Assembly (NCBI GenBank): GCA_030611105.1
Contig: JAUWQL010000024.1
Span: 1 to 34,186, forward strand
Direction of reading: 5' to 3'
Origin: Bacteroidales bacterium
GTDB lineage: Bacteria; Bacteroidota; Bacteroidia; Bacteroidales; UBA12077
Length of the DNA stretch: 34,186 nucleotides
The first letter of the stretch is position 1; the number at the start of each line of letters is the position of its first letter. Positions 8,491 to 16,511 of the stretch are shown here, piece by piece. The translations under genes were made by a program, and so were the position numbers. The notes beneath the pieces were generated by a model. It was not told where the DNA came from. It saw only the letters and a program-made list of their open reading frames with translations, and ran no database searches.

Positions 8491-9105
8491 TTGGTGGGAC
8501 GTCAAAAATGTATATTATTATTTCTTTGTTTTCTTTTTCCTTTTTTCGGGAATGTTTTTGCACAAGAAGATCGGGAAATAATTAAGGAGGAAGAGAAAAA
8601 TAAATGGTATATGCCTGATTACATAAAAATACAATATGCCGGGAATATTGGATTTTTATCAATAGGTGCAGGATATGAATGGTGGCGGGAAATAGCACAA
8701 ACAGATATTTTATATGGCTATGTGCCGGAACATAAGGGTGAAGCAACCATACATACTTTTACAATAAAAAATACTTTCAGATTATATCAATTTAACATAA
8801 AACAAAAATATAATATAAGCCCCATTTTAGGTTTTTCTGTAAGTCTTGAACCGGGACAGAATTCTTATTTAAGAGTTCCTGATAAATATCCGGAAGGCTA
8901 CTATAGCACTAACAGCATTTATGCTTGCTTAAATTTAGGGGTTAAATCAAAATTTATATTTGACGAAAAAAGATTTTTTAGCAGTATTGAAACTTATGCA
9001 GAGATTAATACGCTTGCTGATTACTTGTTTTATAATATTATAGCTCAGGAAGATCATAATAATATTATATATTCATTAGCGTTAGGAGTTAACATTTTCT
9101 TCTAG
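8491..9105 (+). CDS. Small secreted protein, probable outer-membrane beta-barrel
   Basis: I do not recognise a family. The N-terminus is a signal peptide (CILLFLCFLFPFFGNVFA, cleavage before QED). The mature part alternates polar and aromatic residues in short strands (KIQYAGNIGFLSIGAGYEW, IHTFTIKNTFRLYQF, IYACLNLGVKSKFIF). It ends IIYSLALGVNIFF, with a terminal phenylalanine as in outer-membrane barrels; six to eight strands would fit the length. No ATG is available near the signal peptide. Start codons are TTG at 8491 or GTG at 8494, which I infer are used through coupling to the phosphoesterase stop 2 bp upstream. The product may form a cell-surface pair with the phosphoesterase. Confidence 0.7.
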   Translation: MVGRQKCILLFLCFLFPFFGNVFAQEDREIIKEEEKNKWYMPDYIKIQYAGNIGFLSIGAGYEWWREIAQTDILYGYVPEHKGEATIHTFTIKNTFRLYQFNIKQKYNISPILGFSVSLEPGQNSYLRVPDKYPEGYYSTNSIYACLNLGVKSKFIFDEKRFFSSIETYAEINTLADYLFYNIIAQEDHNNIIYSLALGVNIFF

Positions 9106-9154
9106 GCCCAGAGGCCATTCTTTTCTTTTTGTAAAAATTCCGGTTTACTTATCC

Positions 9155-9220
9155 GTTCCACGGCGTGTAGCCGTTGCACGGATATTGCCTTTTGTGGAAC
9201 CGCTTAGAGCGGTGCAACAG
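9155..9220. repeat. Intergenic repeat with interleaved inverted arms
   Basis: Two small hairpins, ACGGC-GTGTA-GCCGT (about 9160-9174) and ACCGC-TTAGA-GCGGT (about 9199-9213), are flanked by 7-mers. In order these are GTTCCAC (9155-9161), GTTGCAC (9173-9179), GTGGAAC (9194-9200) and GTGCAAC (9213-9219). The first pairs perfectly with the third and the second with the fourth. It is G+C-rich compared with its surroundings and resembles a dispersed Bacteroidota repeat I recall only generally. It lies between the barrel-protein gene and the convergent acyl-CoA synthetase. Confidence 0.6.
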
Positions 9221-9265
9221 ATAATCATTAAAAAAATTATATAATCATACTTTTTTACACCTTGG

Positions 9266-9295
9266 GGAGCTGCCTGTGGTGGGTGCTCTTTTTTT
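9266..9295 (+). terminator. Probable intrinsic terminator after the barrel-protein gene
   Basis: GAGC (9267-9270) pairs with GCTC (9285-9288) around a 2x2 internal loop and a CC/GG pair, followed directly by seven T residues. The stem is imperfect. The T-run reaches the stop codon of the convergent acyl-CoA synthetase gene. Confidence 0.45.
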
Positions 9296-10958
9296 ATAAT
9301 TCTGTTGAAGAGTATAAAAATCTCTTTATACTTCGTTTAGGCGTTTTTTCAAACTCTTCAGGATAAATTTTTATTTTAGCAATTTGCATGTATTTTGCCA
9401 ATTCCAGATTTGCTGCCTTTTTGTTTTCTTCCATGATTTTTGTTAATCTGACTTCATCAATTTTTTCCTGATCAACAGCTTCCAAGTCAGGATAAACAAG
9501 CGCAATTAGTTGATTTTCTTTTTGGATAATAACTGATTCCTGGATGTATGGCATATTGTTTAATTTGGCTTCAATCTCTTCAGGGTAAATGTTTTCTCCT
9601 GAAGAACCCAGAATCAAACTTTTATTTCGACCTTTAATAAAAACAAAATTTTCTTCATCAATTATTCCTAAATCACCGGTATGTAACCACCCGTCTTTGT
9701 CTATGGCTTGTTCTGTAGCTTCTACATTTTTATAATAGCCATACATTACATTTTCGCCACGAACCATTATTTCTCCAACTTCATTGTAAGGATCGTTTGA
9801 ATCGATTTTAATTTCAAGTGTATCAACCATAGATCCGGCAGAGCCTAATTTTGTTTTATCCCAGTTTGAATAACTGATTAAAGGTCCACATTCTGTCATG
9901 CCGTAACCGATAGTAAAGTTGAAACCAATTTTTTTGAGAAATATTTCAACATCTTTATTTAATGCTGCTCCTCCAAGAACTACTTCTTTAAAATTTCCAC
10001 CAAATACTTCAGTAAGTTTCTTTTTTACTTTAGAATAAATTGCTTTATCAACAAACGGAACACTTAACAGAAGTTTAATTGAAGTTTTATCAAGAGTTGG
10101 AAGTATTTGTTTTTTATATATTTTTTCAAGAACCAACGGAACGGTAATTATTATTGTTGGCTTTACTTCCTGAAATGCCTGAATAATAATTTTAGGAGAA
10201 GGTGTTCTTGTTAAAAAGTGAATATGACAACCAATTGAAAAAGGCCATAAAAACTCAAAAGCACAACCAAAAGTATGTGCCAGAGGCAAAAATGATACTA
10301 TGTTGTCGCCGGGGTCGAGAGGTAGATTCCTATGAGCAAAACGAATATTAGCAGCTAAGCTATTTAACGGTAAAACAACACCTTTTGAAAATCCGGTTGT
10401 CCCTGAAGTATAATTTAATACGCCGACTTCTTCATTTGAAATCTCATCAAAAGAAAGTTTTTCGGCAGTTATTCCTCCCGGATAAAGGTCTTCATAAAAT
10501 GTGTCTAGTTTATCGTAAATATTTTTAATGTTTTCGCTTTTACCTTCAATTAGTAGTTTGTAATTGGTTAATGAAAATATAGCTCTTAAATTAGGCATAC
10601 TTTTTTCATCCAGATTTTCCCAAATGGGATCTCCCGTAAATAAAACTACAGAATCAGAGTGATTTACTATATGATGTACATCGTTAGGGAGAAAGTCCGG
10701 AAGGATAGGAACTACAACAGCTCCATATGAAATAATTGCAAGGTAAGTTATTGCCCAATTTGCTGAGTTTTTCCCAATTAAGGCGATTTTATCTCCTTTT
10801 TTCACATCACATTCTTCAAACATAATATGAATCTTGGCAATTCTTCGTGCTACATCGCTATATTTATAATTTTCTCCTTGATAGTCTGTTAAAGCAGAAA
10901 GCTCCCAGTTTTCTTTTAAACTGGTTTCGATATATTTTATGAAATTTTCTTGTATCAT
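9294..10958 (-). CDS. Long-chain fatty-acid-CoA ligase (AMP-forming)
   Basis: This ANL-superfamily enzyme activates fatty acids through an acyl-AMP intermediate to acyl-CoA. I start it at 10958 (MIQENFIKYIE), giving 554 aa; the upstream in-frame extension is hydrophobic, non-homologous sequence. The phosphate-binding motif is LNYTSGTTGFSKGVVL (about residues 180-195). GYGMTECGP forms the adenine site, and TGDLGIIDEENFVFIKGR is the A7-A8 hinge. The catalytic lysine is expected in TPKRSIKRFLY near the C-terminus. It has no signal peptide and is probably a peripheral inner-membrane FadD-like enzyme for lipid recycling or beta-oxidation. No other beta-oxidation genes are nearby. It is divergent from cysH across about 210 bp. 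Confidence 0.9.
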   Translation of the reverse strand: MIQENFIKYIETSLKENWELSALTDYQGENYKYSDVARRIAKIHIMFEECDVKKGDKIALIGKNSANWAITYLAIISYGAVVVPILPDFLPNDVHHIVNHSDSVVLFTGDPIWENLDEKSMPNLRAIFSLTNYKLLIEGKSENIKNIYDKLDTFYEDLYPGGITAEKLSFDEISNEEVGVLNYTSGTTGFSKGVVLPLNSLAANIRFAHRNLPLDPGDNIVSFLPLAHTFGCAFEFLWPFSIGCHIHFLTRTPSPKIIIQAFQEVKPTIIITVPLVLEKIYKKQILPTLDKTSIKLLLSVPFVDKAIYSKVKKKLTEVFGGNFKEVVLGGAALNKDVEIFLKKIGFNFTIGYGMTECGPLISYSNWDKTKLGSAGSMVDTLEIKIDSNDPYNEVGEIMVRGENVMYGYYKNVEATEQAIDKDGWLHTGDLGIIDEENFVFIKGRNKSLILGSSGENIYPEEIEAKLNNMPYIQESVIIQKENQLIALVYPDLEAVDQEKIDEVRLTKIMEENKKAANLELAKYMQIAKIKIYPEEFEKTPKRSIKRFLYSSTEL

Positions 10959-11029
10959 AATAATAAATTTTAGAAAAAGCCAGACAGTAAACTTAAAAAA
11001 TATAATGCGGATTATCAAGTGCTAAAAAT

Positions 11030-11073
11030 CCTGCAAATTATTATAAACATTATATGCCTGCAAAATGTTATAA
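11030..11073. repeat. Imperfect 17-bp direct repeat upstream of cysH
   Basis: CCTGCAAATTATTATAA (11030-11046) and CCTGCAAAATGTTATAA (11057-11073) match at about 14 of 17 positions, with starts 27 bp apart. They lie between the divergent acyl-CoA synthetase and cysH genes. Paired sites at near-helical spacing could bind a regulator of either gene, but chance similarity in AT-rich DNA is also possible. Confidence 0.35.
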
Positions 11074-11128
11074 GATTGTTTGATTAGTAAAATAGGGGTT
11101 TAATAATTAAAATTCAGAGAATTATTTT

Positions 11129-11136
11129 TAATTTTG
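11129..11136 (+). promoter_or_regulatory. Candidate -7 box of cysH
   Basis: TAATTTTG matches TAnnTTTG perfectly and implies a leader of about 25 nt to the ATG at 11168. No clear -33 TTG is seen 19-21 nt upstream. An AGGAG Shine-Dalgarno sequence (about 11160-11164) precedes the start. Confidence 0.4.
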
Positions 11137-11167
11137 TGATGTTAAATTTTAGGAAAAACAGGAGAAG

Positions 11168-11887
11168 ATGGATAACACAGAACAAGCAAAACAGTTAACT
11201 AATGAATTAAAAGATAAATCACCGGAAAATGTATTAAAATACTTCATTGATAAATGTGATAGTAAGGTAGGGTTTGCTTCAAGTATGGGTGCCGAAGATC
11301 AGGTATTGACAGATATGATTTGTAAATTAAACAAGAATGTAAATATTTTTACTCTTGATACAGGCAGATTATTTCCTGAAACATATAACCTGATTGCAAA
11401 AACCAGCGATCATTGCGGAATTAAAATAAAGGTATTTTTCCCTGATCATAGAAAAGTGGAAGAAATGGTTCAGGAAAAAGGAATCAACCATTTTTATAAA
11501 AGTGTTGAAAATCGTGAAAGATGTTGTTACTTAAGAAAAAAGGAACCTTTACATAGGGCTTTTAAAGGATTGGAAGCCTGGATTTGTGGTTTGCGAAGAG
11601 ATCAGTCAATTACCAGATTTGACAACAAACTGGTTGAGTGGGATGATCAACATGGATTATTTAAGATTAATCCATTAATTGAGTGGACCGAAGAACAGGT
11701 TTGGGATTATATTAAAAAAAATAATGTTCCATATAACGAATTACACGACAAAGGTTTTCCAAGTATTGGGTGTCAACCTTGTACACGGGCAATAAAACCT
11801 GGCGAAGATATTCGTGCCGGTCGTTGGTGGTGGGAACAACCCGAAAAACGAGAATGTGGATTGCATAACCAACCAAATAAGAAATAA
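11168..11887 (+). CDS. cysH: Adenylyl-sulfate / phosphoadenylyl-sulfate reductase
   Basis: CysH reduces APS or PAPS to sulfite with thioredoxin in assimilatory sulfate reduction. The 239-aa protein has the PP-loop-like SSMGAEDQVLTDM (residues 38-50), LDTGRLFPETY (63-73), and the redox-active cysteine in ECGLH (C230). The paired cysteines CC (119-120) and CxxC (202-205) bind a 4Fe-4S cluster in the bacterial APS-reductase type, so APS is the more likely substrate. It is cytoplasmic. The rest of the pathway (cysDN, sulfite reductase) is not adjacent, which is unusual. A second partial copy of residues about 105-127 lies 2.6 kb downstream, after the histidine kinase. Confidence 0.93.
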   Translation: MDNTEQAKQLTNELKDKSPENVLKYFIDKCDSKVGFASSMGAEDQVLTDMICKLNKNVNIFTLDTGRLFPETYNLIAKTSDHCGIKIKVFFPDHRKVEEMVQEKGINHFYKSVENRERCCYLRKKEPLHRAFKGLEAWICGLRRDQSITRFDNKLVEWDDQHGLFKINPLIEWTEEQVWDYIKKNNVPYNELHDKGFPSIGCQPCTRAIKPGEDIRAGRWWWEQPEKRECGLHNQPNKK

Positions 11888-11901
11888 CAAAAAAGGAGTA
11901 T

Positions 11902-11943
11902 ATGAGTATGCTAACAAAGTACTTGAATTTGAAAAAGAAATAA
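11902..11943 (+). other. Possible 13-codon leader ORF after cysH
   Basis: A strong AAAAAGGAG (about 11891-11898) precedes an ATG that opens a 13-codon frame (MSMLTKYLNLKKK, stop at 11941-11943). Shine-Dalgarno sites of this strength are uncommon here, so it may be a real small peptide. It may equally be the decayed start of a former gene downstream of cysH. The base composition is lysine/AT-rich and offers no further support. Confidence 0.2.
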
Positions 11944-12010
11944 TAGAGATAAAGATTAAAAAGAAAAAAGGATTTAATTATATTTACAATTCACACCAAA
12001 ATAGTTTAAT

Positions 12011-14086
12011 TTGTTGCGAATTGTTAAAATATTATTTTTCTTACACTTGATTTTATTGTGTCACATTTCTTATGGTGCAGATTTATTCGAAAATGATGAG
12101 ACAAATAAAATTGATAGTATTTTAAAGGCTGTAAAGCAATATAAAAACGAAAAGGAAATTATTGAAAGTTTCGATTATCTTTCTTCACTTTATGCTGATA
12201 AAGATAATTTCGATTCAGCTCATTTTGTTATCGACTCTGCTATTTCAATTGCAAAAAAATCAGGAAACAAATATTTCATAGCCAAAACAATAGAATCTAA
12301 AGGTAAGCTATACCGTGAGGAAGGGAAGTTTGAACGTTCATTGGAAACATTAATGAAAGCATATGATTTGGCAAAAGAGATAAGCGAAAAAAAAATCATT
12401 ATGAATGTTTCCAATAATTTGGGTGTTACTTACAGGCGATTGGCTGAAGATAGCAAAGCACTTGGATTTCATTTAGAAGCATTCCAGCTTGCCGAGGAAC
12501 TCGGCGATTTAAAGAATCTTGCCATTGCTTCAAATAGCATTGGAATTATATATACTTATCAGGGAAATTACGATAAAGCTTTACCATATTATTATCAGGC
12601 CCTGGAATTTGAAAAAAAATGGAACAATTATATTGGCATTGCAATTAATTATAATTCAATAGCTTGGATCTATGAGCTTAAAAAGGATTATAAGAGAGCA
12701 ATTGAATTTTATAAAAAATCGCTGGAAGTAAATATTAAAAACAAAAATGAAAAAGGAATGGCAATTTGCTATAGCGATTTAGGAAAGGTATATCATACAA
12801 TAGGCAAGTATGCTTTATCTCTGGAGTATTATAAAAAAACATTAAACGTGAATGAAAAACTTGGCGACAAAAGATATATCGCAAGAAGTTATATTTATAT
12901 TGGAGAAGCTTATAGAGATTTAGGGGATTATTCGCAATCGCTTATTCATTTGGAAAAGGGATTAAAATACGCCCAACGAGTAAATTCAAAAAGATTACTC
13001 ATGTCAGCGTATGAACAAATGTCATTTACGTTTGAAAAAACAAATCAGGAAAAAAAGGCTCTGACGAATTATAAAAAATTCAATGTTTATAGGGATAGCG
13101 TTTTTGATGAAGAAAAAAGCAATCAGATAATTGAGATGCAAACAAGATATGAGACGAATAGGAAAGAACAAGAAAATGCCTTATTAAAAAACAAAAACAG
13201 TCTCAATGAAGCACTTATTCAACGCCAACGCATCATTGTTTTTGCCATTATATCGATTCTTTTTTTAATCACTTTTTTAATGCTTGTGTTATTGAATAGT
13301 CGGCGCAAACAAAAAAAGGCAATAGTATTACTAGGAAAACAAAATGATGAAATACGTAAACAAAAAGAAGAAATACAAAATCAGGCATTTGATCTTAAGA
13401 AAGCGATTAATACAAAAAATCGATTTTTTTCAATTATAGCTCACGATTTACTCAGTCCTTTTAATACCATTATTGGGTACAGCGATTTGCTAAAATCAAA
13501 TCTTAATGAAGTAAGCAAAGAAGAAATAAATGAGTATGCTGATTTAATTTATCAAAGATCGAATGAAGCGCACGAACTTTTAATAAACCTGCTTGAATGG
13601 TCATTATCGCAAACAAAGGGAATAGAATATAAACCGCAGGAAGTTGAAATTAAGCAATTAATAATGAAAAAAATCAGCTTGCTAAAAGAACAGGCAAGAG
13701 AAAAATCTATTACACTTGAATTTATTGAAGGAAATGAAGTTTCAGTATATGCTGATGTAAATATGCTTAATACTATTATCAGAAACCTTGTATCAAATGC
13801 AATTAAATTTACTAAAAAAGGGAAAGTGGCGATTTCCTATATACAGGAACCGGAATTTTGTCGGGTAATAATTGAAGATACAGGTATTGGCATCTCAGAG
13901 CAAAATTTCAGTAATTTATTTGAAATAGATAAACCAGTTTCAACCAAAGGAACTGCAGGAGAAAAAGGGACGGGTATAGGATTAATTCTTTGTAAAGAAT
14001 TTATCAAAAAGAACAAAGGTGAGATATTTGTTGAAAGTATTGAACATGTTGGTAGTAAATTTGCATTTACCATTCCTTTGGTTTAA
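12011..14086 (+). CDS. TPR-domain sensor histidine kinase
   Basis: The order is a signal peptide (about residues 1-22), then at least six tetratricopeptide repeats in the periplasm (about 40-360; for example GNYDKALPYYYQALEFEKK). A coiled coil and one membrane helix (about 408-430) follow, then a cytoplasmic coiled coil, HisKA with H478 (FFSIIAHDLLSPF), and HATPase with N-box NLVSNAIKF (N596), DTGIGI (from 623) and GTGIGL (from 653). It phosphorylates an unlinked response regulator; none is adjacent. Similar TPR kinases are typical of Bacteroidota. The frame has no ATG before the signal peptide, so the start must be TTG (12011 or 12014). TATATTTA (11979-11986) is a possible -7 box. A short cysH relic follows its stop directly. 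Confidence 0.85.
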   Translation: MLRIVKILFFLHLILLCHISYGADLFENDETNKIDSILKAVKQYKNEKEIIESFDYLSSLYADKDNFDSAHFVIDSAISIAKKSGNKYFIAKTIESKGKLYREEGKFERSLETLMKAYDLAKEISEKKIIMNVSNNLGVTYRRLAEDSKALGFHLEAFQLAEELGDLKNLAIASNSIGIIYTYQGNYDKALPYYYQALEFEKKWNNYIGIAINYNSIAWIYELKKDYKRAIEFYKKSLEVNIKNKNEKGMAICYSDLGKVYHTIGKYALSLEYYKKTLNVNEKLGDKRYIARSYIYIGEAYRDLGDYSQSLIHLEKGLKYAQRVNSKRLLMSAYEQMSFTFEKTNQEKKALTNYKKFNVYRDSVFDEEKSNQIIEMQTRYETNRKEQENALLKNKNSLNEALIQRQRIIVFAIISILFLITFLMLVLLNSRRKQKKAIVLLGKQNDEIRKQKEEIQNQAFDLKKAINTKNRFFSIIAHDLLSPFNTIIGYSDLLKSNLNEVSKEEINEYADLIYQRSNEAHELLINLLEWSLSQTKGIEYKPQEVEIKQLIMKKISLLKEQAREKSITLEFIEGNEVSVYADVNMLNTIIRNLVSNAIKFTKKGKVAISYIQEPEFCRVIIEDTGIGISEQNFSNLFEIDKPVSTKGTAGEKGTGIGLILCKEFIKKNKGEIFVESIEHVGSKFAFTIPLV

Positions 14087-14090
14087 AAAA

Positions 14091-14175
14091 GAGATTGAAT
14101 CACTTCAGCATCATTATAAAAGTGTTGAAAACCGTGAAAGATGTTGTTACTTAAGAAAAAATGAGCTCTCTCAAT
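14091..14175 (+). pseudogene. cysH internal fragment (relic of a second copy)
   Basis: Read from 14091, this stretch gives 28 codons that include HYKSVENRERCCYLRK, matching CysH residues about 109-124 with its iron-sulfur cysteine pair. At the DNA level 14114-14161 equals 11494-11541 inside the intact cysH at 47 of 48 positions (the difference is at 14132). The preceding codons (EIESLQH) differ from the intact gene (EKGINHF) yet keep the reading frame, so the source may be a diverged paralogue rather than a simple copy. There is no start, and the fragment runs into the terminator arm and a stop. Confidence 0.8.
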
Positions 14176-14198
14176 AACTATAGGGAGAGCTCATTTTT
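14157..14198. terminator. Bidirectional intrinsic terminator
   Basis: A perfect 14-bp stem pairs 14157-14170 (AAAAATGAGCTCTC) with 14185-14198 (GAGAGCTCATTTTT) around a 14-nt loop. The flanking A- and T-runs let it work on both strands, ending the histidine kinase transcript and the convergent coiled-coil gene. Its left arm begins at the end of the cysH relic. Confidence 0.9.
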
Positions 14199-14221
14199 AA
14201 TGTATAATTTCCCAATTTTAT

Positions 14222-15166
14222 TTATTCAATCAGGAATTGAGTATTTCCAATTTCGTTACCATCAGCAAAAATATATACTTCGTAAACTCCCTGTAATAAT
14301 GCACCATTGTTATCCCAATACACAATAACATCTAAATTTTTATTTATATAATCAACAGGGCGTTTTGCCGAGTAAACAATTTCTTGTCCTTCATATTCGA
14401 ACAAATCATCTTCAGATTTTGCTAAAATATAATCATCCGGACCGGCAATTCGAACATAAACATCACGTTCGCCGGCATCTGCCAAAACATTTTCTTTAAT
14501 TCTAAAGCTAACTTTAATTTTTACAATTTTATTTATTTTATTGTTTGGTTTACCTCTTTTATTTAATGGAACAGCTTCAAGGTTTTCTGTTCTTAAAGCA
14601 CTTGCCAGTTCAACTTTACCTGAAAGATCTTTATTTTGTTCTTCAAGTTCTACATTTACTGATTTAGTAGCCTTGATTTCATTTTTAACCAGAATGTTTT
14701 CTGCAACCAATTCCTGATTCATTGTATTTAAAGAGTCGATCTGACGAACATAGCTTTTTGCCACTTTGCGCAAAGTACCAAGTTCATTTTGCATTTGTTT
14801 GATCTTTGAATAGTTTATTGCTTTTACTGTTTTTATTTCTGCTAATAAATTATCTATTTTTTCTTTTTCAATTATTAATTGCGCATTCATAGAATCATTA
14901 TCAGTCATTAAATCGTCATAGCCTGCACGTAATTGTAACAAGTGTGATTGTAGCGAATCTTTTTCTTCGGTTAAAACTGTTCTTATCTCATCTGTTGTTT
15001 GACGTTGATTAATGTATAAAAAGGTTACAACAGCTAAAAGTGCAATAACTAAAAAAAGTATAAACATTAATCCACTTTTATTTTTTTGAGGAGGAATTGG
15101 AGCTTGGCTATTTGGTTGTTGTTCGTTTTCTAAATTTTGATTTTTGTTTTGATCTTCCATTTTCAT
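14222..15166 (-). CDS. Membrane-anchored coiled-coil protein, conserved-looking hypothetical
   Basis: A polar N-terminus rich in N, Q and P (about residues 1-30) is followed by one membrane helix (LMFILFLVIALLAVVTFLYI, about 33-52). A long coiled coil (about 55-190) leads to a compact beta-rich C-terminal domain (about 210-314; KIVKIKVSFRIKENVLADAGERD, VYEVYIFADG). The layout places the coiled coil and beta domain in the periplasm, where it may be an envelope or cell-shape factor. I have seen similar proteins in Bacteroidota but know no function. Starts at 15166 (MKMEDQ) or 15160 (MEDQ) are both possible. A good promoter lies upstream and a strong terminator follows. Confidence 0.75.
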   Translation of the reverse strand: MKMEDQNKNQNLENEQQPNSQAPIPPQKNKSGLMFILFLVIALLAVVTFLYINQRQTTDEIRTVLTEEKDSLQSHLLQLRAGYDDLMTDNDSMNAQLIIEKEKIDNLLAEIKTVKAINYSKIKQMQNELGTLRKVAKSYVRQIDSLNTMNQELVAENILVKNEIKATKSVNVELEEQNKDLSGKVELASALRTENLEAVPLNKRGKPNNKINKIVKIKVSFRIKENVLADAGERDVYVRIAGPDDYILAKSEDDLFEYEGQEIVYSAKRPVDYINKNLDVIVYWDNNGALLQGVYEVYIFADGNEIGNTQFLIE

Positions 15167-15194
15167 TTAGGTTAGGATTTAGTATTTTAATTTG

Positions 15195-15225
15195 CAAATG
15201 TATGTTATATTTTCAATAACATCAA
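15195..15225 (-). promoter_or_regulatory. Bacteroidota-type promoter of the coiled-coil gene
   Basis: On the minus strand TTG (15225-15223), a 20-nt spacer and TACATTTG (15202-15195) match the TTG-N19-21-TAnnTTTG consensus at both elements. The predicted leader is about 22 nt to the ATG at 15166. This is the best promoter match in the window. Confidence 0.6.
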
Positions 15226-15281
15226 TATCTTATGGTCAATAAACGAATAAATTATGATAAAATTATTTAGTCCGGTCTAAA

Positions 15282-15336
15282 AACTCTGCCAGGTTTTTTT
15301 TGTTAAAATTATAAATTGCGCAACCCTGGCAGGGTT
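15282..15336. repeat. Imperfect inverted repeat downstream of the adaptor gene
   Basis: AACTCTGCCAGGTT (15282-15295) and AACCCTGGCAGGGTT (15322-15336) are inverted copies at about 13 positions, around a 26-nt AT-rich loop. On the minus strand the second arm ends in a T-run, so it can terminate transcription of the adaptor/TolC operon. The CTGCCAGG core also resembles a dispersed intergenic repeat. Confidence 0.55.
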
Positions 15337-15363
15337 AATAATTCGAATTGCCAAACTGATTAT

Positions 15364-16500
15364 TTATTCCTCTGTTTCCATTTCGTCCATTAAATAATAA
15401 ACGCCTTTTATAACGATTTCTGCACTTAGAAGTTCTTTATCTATATTCAAGATTTCGCAGAGATTATCTTGAACAACTCCTTTTTCGATTTTAATTCGTT
15501 TAAACGAATTATCTTTTTTAATAAATATGAACGATTCTCCTTTTAAATCAACAACCGCCTCATAAGGCAAAGTAAACGCCTCTTTTTCGTTTATATTTAT
15601 GGATGCATTAACATACATGCCTGGCTTAAAAATTTTATTATTATTTTTAATATGGCCTGTTACAGTTACATCTTTATTGGTTTTATCAACAATGTTTCCA
15701 ATACGATTTACTTTTGTTGTATATACAGAGTTTTTATTATTTGGTACCCGGAATTTAATTTCCTGATCATTTTTTAAATCAGAAATATGTTCTTCAGAAA
15801 CTGACAAACAAATTTGCAGTTTTGATGTATTAACAATTTTAACAATGCAGTTTTTTGGTTCAATATATTTGCCCGGATTTGCATTTAGTTGTGAAATATA
15901 ACCACTTATTGGTGCCTTGATCCTGAATTCGCTTACAAACTCTCCCTTATTAATATTCCCCAAATCAATTCCAATTAGTTCTAACTGCAATTTTAGCGAT
16001 CTGAAAATTGCATCATTAATTAAGTAATCAGTTTGAGCCTTTTGCATTTTTTTTATTGAAGATGCATTTTCAATGGTTAATTCCCCCTGGCGCTTAAATT
16101 CTTCTTCGAATAGCTCCTTTTTAATTTTAGCTTCTAAATATTGTTGTTGTAATTTTATAAAATCAGGATGTTGCATAATTGCCAGTACAGAACCGGCTTT
16201 AACATAATCGCCGGAATAATAGAATAATTGTTTAATAAATCCGTTTATCGGAGTCGAAACAACAACTATGTTTTGTGACAGAACTTCAATAGTTCCTGAA
16301 CATTCAATATAACAAGGGATTGTGCTTTTTTTAATAGATCCTGTTTTAATATTATTGTTCTTAATTTGTTTGCCGGTTAATTCTATCGAATCCTTTTGTA
16401 AAAGTTTTTCAGACAGATCGGTATTATTCTTATCGTTGTTTTTTAATGAACAGGAAAAGAGAAGGATTGTAAAAAAATATATAGGAATATTATTTTTCAT
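15364..16500 (-). CDS. Periplasmic adaptor (membrane fusion) lipoprotein of an efflux system
   Basis: This 378-aa HlyD/CusB-type adaptor has a lipoprotein signal (ILLFSC, C17), two lipoyl-like halves (about residues 75-120 and 205-240; IKAPISGYISQLNANPGKYI), an alpha-hairpin between them (about 125-195) and a beta-barrel plus membrane-proximal domain (about 245-370). It bridges an inner-membrane pump and an outer-membrane channel. The TolC-like gene starts its partner role 11 bp upstream in the same operon. In Bacteroidota such pairs normally accompany a CzcA/CusA-type RND pump for metal ions, but none is here. The substrate is unknown; cation efflux is a guess from family resemblance. Confidence 0.88.
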   Translation of the reverse strand: MKNNIPIYFFTILLFSCSLKNNDKNNTDLSEKLLQKDSIELTGKQIKNNNIKTGSIKKSTIPCYIECSGTIEVLSQNIVVVSTPINGFIKQLFYYSGDYVKAGSVLAIMQHPDFIKLQQQYLEAKIKKELFEEEFKRQGELTIENASSIKKMQKAQTDYLINDAIFRSLKLQLELIGIDLGNINKGEFVSEFRIKAPISGYISQLNANPGKYIEPKNCIVKIVNTSKLQICLSVSEEHISDLKNDQEIKFRVPNNKNSVYTTKVNRIGNIVDKTNKDVTVTGHIKNNNKIFKPGMYVNASININEKEAFTLPYEAVVDLKGESFIFIKKDNSFKRIKIEKGVVQDNLCEILNIDKELLSAEIVIKGVYYLMDEMETEE

Positions 16501-16511
16501 CTGGAAACCGT

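Noticed and set aside
10959-11018. Upstream start for the acyl-CoA ligase
   Set aside because: The added 20 residues are hydrophobic and unlike family members, which begin near MIQENF.
11814-12050. 78-codon plus-strand frame across the end of cysH
   Set aside because: It overlaps cysH out of frame and is mostly lysine-rich low-complexity sequence with no initiation site.
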